From contig JAOVFP010000009.1 of NCBI GenBank assembly GCA_025738555.1, forward strand, positions 682,001-746,000: 64,000 nt of DNA, in the 5' to 3' direction. This DNA comes from Cyathus striatus. Lineage: Eukaryota; Basidiomycota; Agaricomycetes; Agaricales; Nidulariaceae. The notes beneath the pieces were generated by a model. That model did not search any database, had not been told where the DNA came from, and saw only the letters and a program-made list of their open reading frames with translations. Below are positions 11,817-23,930 of the stretch, piece by piece (the first letter of the stretch is position 1; each line of letters starts with the position of its first letter). The position numbers were made by a program, and so were the translations under genes.

Positions 11817-14022
11817 TTACTGCGGTGCAAATTTCTTTGCTCGTTCTGCCTCTCGCTTCTCAGCAGCTTCTCTCCATTTTCTACCTTTTGAGGATACTAG
11901 GATAATAAGTAATCCGCTAGAAAGCATTAACACTGCCCAGATTGTGTACATCCATCCTATTAAATCTACGTCAGCATTGGTAGGCGTTAGGACACCGAAG
12001 CAGGTATATCACCTTCCCCAAGTCCATCCTGAAGTGGAACTGCTATTTCAGTCGCTACAAACGCCAAAGATCCGCGGAATGCACTGTTTAATGCAGCAGC
12101 AGTAGACGACCTTCCATTGTTGGCATCGATGATATATGCCACCGTACTTGCGTAGGTCCATCTTCAGAACATCTATCAAGCCCTCAAACGTGTCCAACGC
12201 AAAGAACCAACGTACATAGAAAAGAAGCCTCCGAAGAACAGGAATACACAGACGGCGGACACGTGAACCTGTTTCACACAAATCCACCCAAAACCTACCA
12301 CGAGCAGGGGCAAAAGGAATATACCAAGCTTCGTGCTCCTAAGACGCATCTATGAACAATCAATATTCGATCGGATTCCGTCGTGTGATATAAAGCTTAC
12401 CTCCGGGTAGCTCTTGCCACCGTAAGTTGCCTTAAGTCGAGCAAGCTCGCGATCGGACCACTATCCACCTAGAAAACTACCAGCCACACAACCTACAAAA
12501 GAGAGGATAAGCACTTATGAGGTTGTCGTAAGTTGTGGCTTGCCGTACCGAGTCCATACGACAGTGTTACAAGACCAATCTTTAGAGGGCTGTATCCATA
12601 CTTCGAACCCAATGTTCGTGCCGTCGTATACGTCAATAAGAACCCGTAGGCGAAAAGGAAGCCTGATAATGAGTCAGTTAATCATAGCCCAAGTGTGTAG
12701 AGGACAGAAGGCACCTGTGGCAATTAATATGACAAAATTATTCTTTCGTCTTAAGACCACACCGATAGGCTTGAGGGGATTAATATCTTTCAGTGAAATC
12801 TTGATGTCACTTATTTCTTGCTGAAGATCCTTGATGCTCCCTTCTTGCTCTACGTCTGCACGAGAGTCAAGCTCCTTGCTTGGCGTCTCTGAGCGGCTCT
12901 GTTGGGGAGACTTCATCGCTTGGGACCTCATACGCCCCTTAAGTACATTTTGATACGTCAAGCTTCGTTCCTTGCGAAATGTATCTTTGAAAAATATCAC
13001 GAAGCAGACAAATATTGCCCCAGAGAGAATCGTAAGGAACCAGAATATGGCGCGCCATCCCAGGCCCGTTGTCAAAACACCACCGAATATAGGCCCTAGA
13101 GCTGAACCAAGGAGAGGAGCCATGTAATAAATTCCCATCTGAAAAAGTCCATGTGAGCTAAATGTGCGCTTGAATCGACAAGCATCGAGAACTTGCTTTT
13201 GTCCCTCGTTCTGCTGGCTCGAATATGTCAGCGAGAGTTGCTGCTCCTAAGGCCATAACAGCACTCGACCTAAGCAACCCCTCTCAGTAATATGCATCTT
13301 CTCGCACATGAATACACGTATGTCTATACTTAAGTACTTACCCGATAGCCTGCATGCATCGAAACCCAATAACACTTTTGAGCCAAAATTAGCAGAGGAT
13401 CTCTACGAACGCGGCTAGACAGACTTACAGGCCGATATTTTTACTAACAGCAACGACAACAGAGCCTACTGTGAACAATCCCAAGGAAATTAAGTAGACA
13501 AACTAAAAAACGGGTTGAGGCCACTACAAATTGGCATTGAATACATATATAGTCACCCTCCTCCCTTTGATTTCACTTATTGCGCTCCAGAGCAATGGCA
13601 CAAGCCCATGCAGCAGAATGAACAGAGAAATGCTCAAGCTAAACTCAGTACTGGTAGCTGGTAAGTCACGTTCCATTTCCTCTACAGCGGCTGATTTTTT
13701 TTTTACGATGGTTAGTGAATTCTTTACAAATTGTGGTTTATCCCGTAACCCACGATTCTGAACATTTGCAGCCAGCCCTGCTATCAACGAAGCGGATGCA
13801 ATCTGGGCAACGCAAAGGTTCTACAAACAGACACCGGAGGTGATGAACAGTTAGCTCCGCGATGACGGAAGTGCTCACCTTTCTTAGTGGAGACCATGCT
13901 CTTGGGTCATTTTTTACAGGCGCGTGTTCCATGTCCAAGGTAGTGTGAAATTCTGTAGCCTCGCATGTCGTACTGCCGGATGAGTCATGACTGGGGATTG
14001 CTTGCTCGATAGTAGCACTCAT
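11817..14022 (-). pseudogene. MFS drug:H+ antiporter, copy 3, with in-frame stop
   Basis: Third DHA1-type transporter, more diverged than copies 1 and 2. It starts MSATIEQAIPSHDSSG with a tail ending DPRAWSPLRK. Membrane blocks include AISEIKGRR, SSAVMALGAATLADIFEPAE, GSALGPIFGGVLTTGLGWRA and FKDTFRKERSLTYQNVLK. It ends with a basic tail, KREAERAKKFAPQ. The frame is open through every exon except at 12461-12463, where the aligned codon is TGG (Trp of the GWWSD motif) in copies 1 and 2 and TAG here: SFLGG-stop-WSDRELARLK. The flanking introns splice normally, so this is a single G-to-A type change in an otherwise intact gene. It may be a recent pseudogene, a readthrough or truncated product, an allele, or a base-calling error. 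The start at 14022 was set by the length of its paralogues. Confidence 0.82.
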
Positions 14023-14888
14023 GACCGACTTGGTGCAGAGTACAGTAACAGAAGCAGGGATGAAGCAGGCAGAAAAAAAGGTCTGACGCAATAATTTGGT
14101 ATTGCGCTGCCTCTGTATTGCCAGAGGTCGAGTCAAAGGAGCTCCGGCTTACAATAATTAAGTTGCTTTTATATCGAAATGCTCGCCCACGAGCTTCATT
14201 ACACATAGGGATTGCCGGGTGAAGGCATGTGCAATGTTGCAACCAAAGATCCGATTCTTCCCGAATGACTGAATTCTCAACAAAATTTAAATCATGTGCT
14301 GCCATGAGAGGAAGCACTTCTAGCAGCGTCGAGATGGTGCAATACCTTGTGCATACGTAGGTTACTTTCGAGATTTAAGACTAATATTGAACTCACCAGC
14401 ATATAACCTATCGACGTGAAAGCTTTGAGGTCACTAGCAGTCTAGCAATGTAAGAAAAACCAAGTTAGAAGAATGCTAGTTGAGTCAGTAATATGTATGT
14501 ATAAATAGATTATTCATGCGCCGTATTCCAAGCCCGACGGAGAAAGTTGATATTAGTATGACATACCGTACCCACCGGACGGTACATCTTTTCAAGACTT
14601 GAAACGTGAAGTGAAATAACAGAGACAAGAGGCATTCGCTCCTCGAGTATTAACATTGGGGTAACGGCCCGATTAAAGACTCTGCAATACCATCTTCGTG
14701 AATAAGCAGATGTACAGAGTACATACTAGATCGAGTATCCCGAGAAACCCTACAAAAGCGTCCTATTTTCTGAATGTATGTGACTGATTTCCGCTCTTCA
14801 CTTCATTGTAAGCCCTCGGGGGTGCAGGGAAGTCGCCATAAAACTGTCCGCCTGAATAGAAATGAGGGAAAGTTAAAAAAAGTGAAAG
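14023..14888. other. Intergenic between transporter copy 3 and RRP6
   Basis: Promoter side of the third transporter and 3' side of the exonuclease gene. I see no additional gene or repeat. Confidence 0.5.
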
Positions 14889-17800
14889 TCAGTGAATAGC
14901 ATCAAGTCGTGACATAAATGGAGGCGTACCTTTAACGCCCTTAGTTCCGGCCTTTCTTTGCCTCTTCTTTCTTCCTTGATCTCCCTCCGCGTTGGGATTA
15001 TCGTCCAAAAGGTTAGGAACCGAAGAGAAATCGAATGCTGGTTGCTCAACCTCCTCCCCGTCTGACTGTGCTTTCGACGTGTCTTCCTTCTTCAGAGGCG
15101 ATGAAGCCCTGGTTTCTTCACCAGAGCCATCTGCTGGAGTAGATGGTGCCTCCTTCTCCTTAACCCGTTTTCTTTTCTTCTGTCTCGCTTGTCCAACGAC
15201 AACGATAGTATCCGTCTCCTCGACTTTGGTAACCTTCCGCTGTGCCGATGGAACAAACGGAACTTCAACTTGCATTCCAAGAGCAGGATCAAGCTGCGTA
15301 GTAGCTTCCTCCTCGACATCCATCGATGTTGTAGTGGTGGAAACGACCTGTAAAAACGTTATTATCACTAGCAACAGCAGTGGAACTGACGCATACCTTA
15401 GGAGCAGAAGGCGCTATAACGAATGTACTGGATATCCTTGCAACTAGCTCTTGGAACTTCGGATCCATCACTTTTGCATTACCACCCGAAGAGCCGCTAA
15501 GTCTAGCAGTCACCTTTCCAAACAATGAGCTTGTAGATGCGGCAAACGGCGAGTTGGAAGAGGCTACTGGTTGCGTTGTTGACTTCTTGCCAAGCAGCGG
15601 CGACGATGTTGCTGCCAAACTCGATGGACCAACTAGAAGGGGGGTCAGATACATGAAAATGGGGGCCAGTACCGTTACTAACCTCTTCCCCATAGCTGAG
15701 TACTCTTCGACACTTCCTTGGGAGCCTCTTCCTCCTCCATCACAGCATTACCGTCGCCATCCGTCCCCTCCTGCTTACTTTCCAGCTCCTCGTCCTCCTT
15801 CATGCCATTTACACCCTTATTCGTTTCTTCCAATGACCTCTTTACAGCGTCCCGAATGGCATCTAACAGTTCTTTGGCTCTCCTTTTAAGCACAGGCGGC
15901 ACATTAGTCCTGAAGATCTGCAACAAGGCAGGCATATCTGCCGGTGGCTGTTCCCCAAGCTGGAACAAGAAATGTGTTGGAAGCACAAATCTGCAAAGCT
16001 AAAATTGAGCTACCCAAAACCAATCCAAAACGCAAACAAAACCCACCTTGTACTCTCATCCTCCTCTCTAGCCACCCGCTCCCGCCACCAATGCACAGCC
16101 TTATACACTTCCCTCTGCATCCTCTGAATCCCAACCACCCCCTCTTCACCCGCAGTCATCCACGGTTTATTCCACTTCCTGGCAAGGGTATCCCATCCAC
16201 CTGTACCAGCGCCGCGCCCATGGTCATAAACATCTTTCTGATACACGCGTAATGACGTCTCCGCCGACCGCGCAAGCACAAGGTTTATTAATCTATGTGT
16301 GCGGTCTAGGGGGTTTTTGAGGTTCGGTAGAGGAATAGATGGAAAGGGTATCTGAGGTGGTGGAGAAGGGGAGTGTGAAGAAGTTGGCGTGGATGACCCT
16401 GAACGGGAACGTGTAGATGTGCCTCGGTCAAGGAGTGCGTTGCGGAGGTTATCATAGATATAGAGTAAGAAATGTGTATCTGATCGTGCATATTGTAACA
16501 TTTCTTCGGGTAGCGGGCTTTAGTGAAAATTTGAGTATACAGACACGCCTTCAGAAGAAATACGTAGAACTGACCGGATACGCCAATCCGCCAGCTGATA
16601 TCTTTTGTCGGGAATGAAGTCGCAATACATCTCAAGGAGGTTTGCAAGGCCATGACGGGGAAAATCTGTCAATGGCACCCATAAGGCACAGTAGCGAACC
16701 GAAGTAAAAACAGACCGACCGAGAAGTTTGGACGCATGGAAAGTGTCAAAGAGGTTCACTATGTACAAATCGAAGTCTTGCTGCAGCCACGTAATATCAC
16801 TCTCTGCACCATGGAATACCTGCGTCAAGTAAGATAACCTTCTCCAGCAATAAAAAACGATAGACGAACCTTCACAATCCCAGGATCACTAAACACCTCA
16901 CCCAATCCCGCCATCTCCTCTCTAACGCCATCCGCAAGCAAATCGACGACAAAGTCCTCCTCCCTGGTACTAACCTGCATCAGACACAAGAATCCAGCAT
17001 AGCTACGGTACGAGTGGTGCTCAAGATCCACCGCAATTTCCTTCGCCTTTTTAAGTTTTGACACCAACTCTTGTAAAGCAGTTGGGGTATTGACCCAGGT
17101 AAACCGTGTTTCTTCCATCTCTTTGGGGGGAATGGGCGAAACGGAGGTATAAAAGGATGCAGTGGGAGAAAAGTGCGTGATCTCATAATAATAAGGGTGT
17201 GGGGTCCTGTAAAAAGCGAGCACTTAGACTGAACGTTCGAAATGAAACAGCGGAGAACGTACATTAGCTTATTTTCGTCTTCTCCAACATCAACCAATGC
17301 ACTACCAAGGGGCACCTTCGCGTTAAATTTGTGCTTCAGGCCAGGTATCCACGGGGAATCATTATTCTCAGGTTTCTTTTTGAAGTTAAGCTGAGGCTTT
17401 CGCAATGTTGACGCATGCTGCAAGCCAGGTTCGAGGAAACCTCCTTTCGCGGTAAGTTTTAGAGTCTACGTTTGATTAGAGTCGTTAAACAAGTAATCAG
17501 TTTATATTTACCTTTTTAGAAGTTTCAATTGGCTTTACAGCGATGGCGGGAGCTTTTATTCTTCCAAGGAACTCATCAAGGCATGTGTCCTAAACATTGT
17601 AGATAATGTAATTAGAAGCAGATCCACACTCCTGTGCGAAGCAACTTACTGTTCTCTCAAACATCTGGTCCACTACATCCACCACTATGCTCTGGAAACG
17701 GTCCAAAACATCGTCTTCGCTTTCCAACCTCTTCTTTCCCTTTCCTGCTCCAACATTCACAGTTCCCGCCAATTCTAACAGCTTATTCGTAAGCCCCAAC

Positions 17801-17991
17801 ACACGCGACGTAACTTTATCGACATCATTGGCAAACGCAGGGTCTATTGAGCGATGAAACACAATATCGAGAGGGAACCCAGCAGATGTGCGTGTCGCCT
17901 TGAGCGCGGATGATTGTAACTGAGCCGTGACTAGCTCAAAATTGGCCGAGGTAAGGGCTCCAGAAGACGAGCTCGTGGAAGGTTCCGCCAT
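14889..17991 (-). CDS. RRP6: Exosome 3'-5' exoribonuclease Rrp6 (EXOSC10)
   Basis: Nuclear exosome-associated distributive 3'-5' RNase that trims and degrades nuclear RNAs. The N-terminus (from [10 protein letters not shown]) carries the PMC2NT region used by this family to bind its Rrp47/C1D partner. The DEDD-Y nuclease follows: [29 protein letters not shown] with the first Asp and Glu; [18 protein letters not shown] with the second Asp; and [19 protein letters not shown] with the Tyr and last Asp. All catalytic residues are present. An HRDC domain lies near 15904-16000 ([20 protein letters not shown]). The C-terminus is acidic and then basic, as expected for a nuclear tail ([15 protein letters not shown]). 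It has about eight exons and roughly 850 residues, normal for the family. A housekeeping gene unrelated to its transporter neighbours. Confidence 0.92.
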
Positions 17992-19302
17992 GATCTAAGA
18001 AAGCTCTCTGGGAGATCAGCTAGTCGTAAATAGCGTTGCTCAGCAAGCCGTCGCCGTCGTCGTACACGATGATCAAGGTTGGCAAAAATTCCGTGTTCCT
18101 CTATTGATCATGTGACTTAGTATTACTGTACGTAATCAATAACATCGTATATTTGGACACCGCTTTGTGTAAGCTTATATTGGGCGCTTATAATAAGCAC
18201 AGGCCCTTTTACCAAGCGCCGAGCTGTCCGAGCCAATAAGATGGGTCCCAGATCAGTTGCCGACCAACTCAGCTGGTAATCAGTAGTCCAGTCCTTAGAG
18301 ACTTCATTTTACTGTAACCTCATTGTCTGTTCAGTAACTCCCCTTATCTTCCTTCACAATGTATAAGGCAAGCTTCATCCTCCAGCGGCTTCAGTTTCTC
18401 TAAAGGTTCAACACGTTTCCAAAGTTCAGGCTTCAGTGCATAAACATGCGCGCACCCAAGCAGCCAGGATAACTGATACGCGGCCGCGGTAGGCTCCACA
18501 CCATAGCCGAATCTCGATACTAATTCGTTCAAAAGGTATTCAAATGCATGATCAGTTCACAATTTCATGAGGATTTATTGGGATAGAGGTATTCGGTCTA
18601 AATATTCCGTTTAAATATACTGATAACGGCTGATTTGATCATCTGTCCCGGTCAGAATGGTGACGATGCGTTGAAATGACATTAAGCAAGACTTGAAATG
18701 AATACTTTTTGTGGGATCTACGTTATTCGACGTAGCAGCAGACGTAATTTTTGCATAGATCTCTCTAGAGCAGGTATTTGTAGCACCTGCCCCAAGGCTG
18801 AGATTCAGATGGACAGACCGAGTACAAGCCTCATGATGAAGCAGCGGACACAAAAATATTGACGAGAAATGATGAGGGATGTCTCACACGTGGTGTCGCC
18901 GGTGGGTTTGAGCGCTTGGCGAGCCCCGGATGGGTATCTTATCTTGGCGCCAATATGGCGTTCTGCCGCTGGACGGTAACGGTTGGACTTTGGACCGCGT
19001 CGAATAGCTTTATCCCCGCAGCAAGGTTGCTCAGATTCCTTTTACTTATATCCTATCGCCACGTATTCCAAATAGCTGTACCAGAAGGCGGAAATGGAAA
19101 ACGGAGGTCTGGTACTTGACGACATATAACTTGCTGCATGCACCACGAGATGGAATAAGCTGCATGACACCACTAGTATCCGATCTCGTCTCCATCCGTA
19201 CTCAATTCTGCTGTATAATGTAATTCCCCACCCACACGCTTTCTTCTCCTCTTCCCCATCTTTCTTCTCACTCATTACATTTCTTGTTAACCAGCTCCTC
19301 CA
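17992..19302. other. Divergent intergenic region, possible ORF relic
   Basis: Separates the divergent RRP6 (-) and kinase-like (+) genes. Two adjacent minus-strand open frames, 18344-18532 (contains TAAAYQLSWLLGCAHVYALK) and 18611-18853, look mildly protein-like. I cannot join them convincingly or name a family, so they may be a relic. Confidence 0.4.
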
Positions 19303-21166
19303 ATGTCTTCAGAATACTCATCGTCATCCGAGTCGTCCTCGTACTCGGCATCCTCAACTTCTCCACTCCTATCGCCCCACTTTTCATCTACTTCGGTATC
19401 ACCGCCCCCAGAAGGGTACTCCAATGATTTCTCCGACAACAACCAATTTGTCGCCTCTCCTTCTCAGTGCTCATTTCCGTCTCCAACAAGCAGCGCAGTG
19501 TGGTCCAGCAGAGAGCCTTCAGAAAACGCGTCAAGTGACGACGACGATGGAAGCAGCACCGGCAGTGGGGGATCCGAGTCTACGCTAGACGACGACGAAA
19601 CACAACTAAAGTTCGGCTACCCTCTTGAACGTATTCCGCGTCATGACGATGTTCTCTACGAAGATCTACCTTCACCCGGGTTCGAAATCGAGCCCTATTA
19701 TTATAATGCCTCCCACTGGGAACCCGAAAACTCCTACCACACGCGCTTGACTTTAAGGTCCCATTCCCCTCTAAGCGTGGAATCCTCTACGGCAGACGAT
19801 GGAATGTGAGTTGGTTGTTGTTATTTCTTTAAAATGTCACAATTTATCTCATTTTTGCAGAGACTATGATGCAATTATCGAGATGATGTTACTGTCTGCC
19901 GACAATCTATTCACTGATACGTACGCGGGAGAATATGTAAGCTCCCTTCTTACTTTACGGCTGCGATGCTCATGTCCCTTCAGATATCTGTCACTCCTGC
20001 CCCAATAGTCTTGACCCATTCACATTCGCCGTCACCATCATCATCTCGTTCAGCATCTCCATCCTCAAACATTAATCATCCCCAATCCCCACCCAAACTG
20101 ATGATCAAACGCATTCCACGCTCTTCACAAGAATATAGCATACTTCTCAATTTAAATCAGCACGACCTAAGAATGGACCCATGGAATCCAGCCCCACACC
20201 TCCGCAGCGCCATTGAAAGAGAAAGCGTGGTTGATCGCAATTACTTCGACACACGCGATGATGATGGCTGGGTCTTTCTCTGTATGGAGGCTCTCAGACC
20301 GTATGACAAGCCCCCGCTTGAGAAAATTGGTATGTGGGTGGATTTCTTTAGACAGGTTCTGGAGGTCAATTCGCGCTCTATCTCCTCCCCTGCCTCCATC
20401 ATCTGACACTCTGACATCACAGGGTCTCATTTTCCTCCACGAGCATGACATTACCCTCCATACACTTTCCCGCTCAACTACCTATATGGTAGATCTAAGT
20501 AGCGCCTCGTCAAATCTCCCTTCAAGATCTCCTCGCTCCCCCCTTTCTCCTCTCTCTCCTCTCTCTCTCTTTTCCCCTCGATCACCTGGCCTCCGCCCTC
20601 CTGCTCCCTCTCGGATGTCAACACTGAGCAACGTATTCGACCGCGCATCATATCCGGTTCGCTACTACCTCGCCGATTTCTCAAAAGCAGAGTACCACCC
20701 GCCCCAATCCCACAGCCCCTTCTCCCCCACCACCCCCAAGCACAAATCCAAACTCAAGCGCTCACACACCGTCGACATCGATGTCAACAACCCCCAACCT
20801 CCACGCGACCCATTCAAATGCGACGTTTTCGAACTCGGCAAGTTCTTTGAAAGCGCGCTGGCCGAGATTCCTGCTATAGCGCCTAAACTGCGTTCCTTGA
20901 TTACAGCCATGACCGTATCTGAATTTGCCGCGGATGACGCACGCAAGCTGTTCGAAGCGTTGTGCCGGTCGATTGATGGGGAGGTATTTGATATGCCTGT
21001 TGATAGGTCTCAGGTGGAAATAGGTACCGCTAAGCTGGAACAACCTCGGACGCAACATGGCGTTGACAAGGAAAGCGGTGCGGCCTTGCATGGTACGCGC
21101 TCTCTCCCTGTGAGGGGACAGACGATCTCACTTCCAGTTGGGACATCCGGGACGAGAATTGCGTAG
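19303..21166 (+). CDS. Protein kinase-like (probable pseudokinase) protein
   Basis: A Ser-rich acidic N-terminus of about 165 residues precedes a fold resembling the C-lobe of a protein kinase. WVFLCMEALRPYDKPPLEKI matches the hinge region. FRQVLEGLIFLHEHDITLHT sits where the catalytic HRD loop lies in true kinases, and PVRYYLADFSKAEY sits where DFG lies. Neither motif keeps the canonical catalytic Asp pattern, so phosphotransfer is doubtful. A low-complexity Ser/Pro insert (SRSPRSPLSPLSPLS type) separates the two. The C-terminus, CDVFELGKFFESALAEIPAI, matches helix F onwards. Three introns, all in frame (near 19806, 19935 and 20370). This layout is common in mushroom genomes as an uncharacterised kinase-like family; its role is unknown. 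Confidence 0.75.
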
Positions 21167-21543
21167 TATCATATCCCCTTGTATCCTCCATCAAACGATT
21201 CCGAATGCTTGATTATTGCAAGCCTTCTTACAAGCTCGATGATGGGAAATAAGAAAATAACCTGCTCTTAGCAGCTTCTGAGACTCATGGACAAGACTGA
21301 AGCTCCATACGTTCGTATCTTTTTATTTCATATCTATTTTATCTCGTGTATGTTTTACATATGTAAGTTGTGTACATGATAATATGGTTACATATATGAT
21401 ATGGGCTAGTGTTAGAGGAGCATAGTATGGTGTGTCTATATGAAAATACTCAAGTATATGTATGTAATACTAGTATACTACTAATGTAATGAAGACGACC
21501 ACAAAGTCAAACCCACATACGTATTACGATTTCACCTCGACAT
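21167..21543. other. Convergent intergenic, AT-rich
   Basis: Shared 3' region of the kinase-like gene (+) and BTB copy 2 (-). It is AT-rich with polyadenylation-type sequence, and no gene was seen. Confidence 0.5.
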
Positions 21544-22627
21544 TCAATCCTCGCAATTCTTGAGTTCATCCCAAGGAGGGAGACCAAAAAACGAAGGCAA
21601 CAGCTCCCACATTTGCCGACGTCCCTGTTCATGTATATCGCGCGCTGAAAGCATACACGGCTTGCAAAGCCCAGCAGAAGGCGCATCTGACCACCGCTCC
21701 AGGCTCCGGGAGCAATCAGGTACAGGCTTCCAGATCTTTCGTGTTATCAGTGCTCTGGCACTGGAACACCCCATAGGATTGATGCAAGATGTACACATAT
21801 CAGAGTTTCCGTCTACCCAGGCAAGTGTGCTACTCGCTTGTGCTAAGAGAATCTTTTCTCGTCCAAGAATACATGCCTTCTGAAGGAAATGAGGTAGCTG
21901 TGCTACACTCCCATCTTCACGTATTTGGCCGTTTAACATTTCTTCCTGAAGTTACGCGTCAACTTGATAGCTTATTATAGGACGGACGCTGACACTCACG
22001 ATATCTTGTATACACAAATAGTACGCAGCCGGCAAAACTGAATTCACCGACATCTCTCGAGCCAGGTTTATTACATCAAAAAGAATTCCTCTTTGATATT
22101 TGATATGGGTAAATTCTTCTGCTAGTGACTCCCATTCGTTCAGCGTGGTAGGAAATTCCGAGGTAAGCCGAATCAACGCCTCGTCGCGAAGATGTTCAAA
22201 ATCGTATTTACGCCCTAGTCGAAGCATCGCAGCCAAAGTGGGGAAGGGTACTGCCTCCCTTACGTTATAACTTCTATATATAGAGCAGTCAGCTTCGGCG
22301 AGGCCAGGGTGTCAGGCAGATTGGTGCCCACTTATCATAAAGCACTTCTAGAAGCTCAGTGATGTCCGAAGCGGAATCAGAGAGGTGCACGAGAGGGCAT
22401 CCATCCAGAGTTGGCTCGTCATATGGCTGAGGTACGGAAAACATGTCCCTGAAAACCGAGGAATGCCTCGATAACACTGTCCGATGGACCTTGAATAGCG
22501 TCGCTTCTGCCTGAAGGATCACGCTTCCGTCATCGAACCAGAGATGAGATCGATTGGATGGCGGGCTCGGAGAACGTTTTGGTTGCATGGTATTGGTACG
22601 TTTGCGCTTTTGCGGAGGCTCTATCAT
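21544..22627 (-). CDS. BTB/POZ domain protein, copy 2
   Basis: Paralogue of the BTB gene at 9.9 kb. The ATG is at 22627; a GTG six bases upstream is not a credible start. The N-terminus is basic (PPQKRKRTNTMQPKRSPSPP). The BTB domain reads LWFDDGSVILQAEATLFKVH, then LSRHSSVFRDMFSVPQPYDE, PLVHLSDSASDITELLEVLY, and after an intron LAAMLRLGRKYDFEHLRDEA. The intron that best preserves this frame runs gtgggc...cgtaag and gives YDKEAVPFPTLAAM. The C-terminus shares ARALITRKIWKPVPDCSR, GLCKPC and PSFFGLPPWDELKNCE with copy 1. Function unknown beyond protein-protein interaction. Confidence 0.87.
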
Positions 22628-23930
22628 GGTCACAAGGTAGAAGGTAGATGATGCGAAAACAGGGGGCAGTGATGGGTGGGTGGATTATATAAAACCATTA
22701 CTCATTGATATCTTTATCCTTTATATACGTGTCAATCATCACACACGCCTACTCCCTGCATGTTCATTCACAAGGTAGACGGGCGCAAACATCGGGGACA
22801 TCATTCCCAAGAAAAAAGAGGCGTGATCGATACAAAGGCGTGTATCTGGACTCTAGAACATAAGTGGGGGCGATCAAGTTGAGACGACGAAATCATCGGT
22901 ATATTTCAACAATCAGGCGACGACCTAAGCCGATTAAATCGACAACGGTGCTGGTGCCCAGTGAAAAACATTGGACACACCTAGCAGAACTGAATCCAAG
23001 AACTTCCAGAAAGACAAAGTATTCGATTGCATATGTTGAAGTAGAAGGTAAAATCATTGAGCAGAGAGACAAACGTTTGCTGAACGGTGTTGAAGTTAAC
23101 CTTCGAGATGCGACCTGTTGCGACTGAATCGGGTCAGAATTAGAGTGCGAGTTCCTGCGATCGGATCAGCAGACCACATGTACGGCGAGTGGCTGCCATT
23201 AAATGAAAAGAACAGAGTGAATTCTTACAAACCGGTAATTACGACTGTTGCATGACTGTTGCCACAGGTTGGCACCCGGTTGAAAGGAAAACATAGCAGC
23301 GCGCATACGCGCGAACACCGAAAAGGCAGCTTGCAGGTGGTGTACTGTAGTCTAACGGGAATCAAGAATCACCGGCACCGGATTTAAATATTTAAATCCC
23401 GTGATAACTCCAACAATAGCGACTTCGAACTCGAGCTTTCGAGCGTCAGTATAAAATACATCGGCAGACAATTATAATTAAAAAAACTTTATAACGTCTG
23501 TACTTTCATACTCCTCTAACTATGTTTTGAGATGCGAAGAAAGATACATCTATGATCTAACGTCATAAATTTCAAATATTGCACTAGCCTTGTTAGTCTA
23601 CCAATCATTAAGGAACTAACCGACATAGTATAATTACAAATTAAGTACTTAAGTTCCAACAGGTCAATCGCGGACGACGAAGGTAATTCCGGGATACTAT
23701 ATAAAGATGATCAGCGGGGGGTGTATATTCATCGGGATCGCAGTTTCCGCTCCTGAGGTTGCAATGGTAATAGAGGTGGGCACAACATTCCGTCGGAAAT
23801 TTGGCAATTTCTGAGAGCCATGAAAAATCAATCAGGCAGTACGCCGCTATAATTATCAGAAAATATGCCTCTAAAATTCATTCGCACATAGTTAACTACT
23901 GCGCCTATTATATGTCTACGATCTCCATAA
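22628..23930. other. Intergenic, no gene seen; 20-bp perfect palindrome
   Basis: Upstream of BTB copy 2 and downstream of the first PEBP gene. The only notable item is a perfect palindrome at 23380-23399, GGATTTAAATATTTAAATCC. An 87-codon open frame at 22864-23127 lacks any family signature. Confidence 0.5.
22680..22692 (-). promoter_or_regulatory. TATA-like box of BTB copy 2
   Basis: Read on the minus strand this is GGTTTTATATAATCC, about 55-60 bases before the ATG at 22627. The position suits a fungal TATA element; the assignment is by position and sequence only. Confidence 0.4.

Noticed and set aside
22864..23127. 87-codon open frame between BTB copy 2 and the PEBP genes
   Set aside because: Basic, motif-free composition without any family signature.
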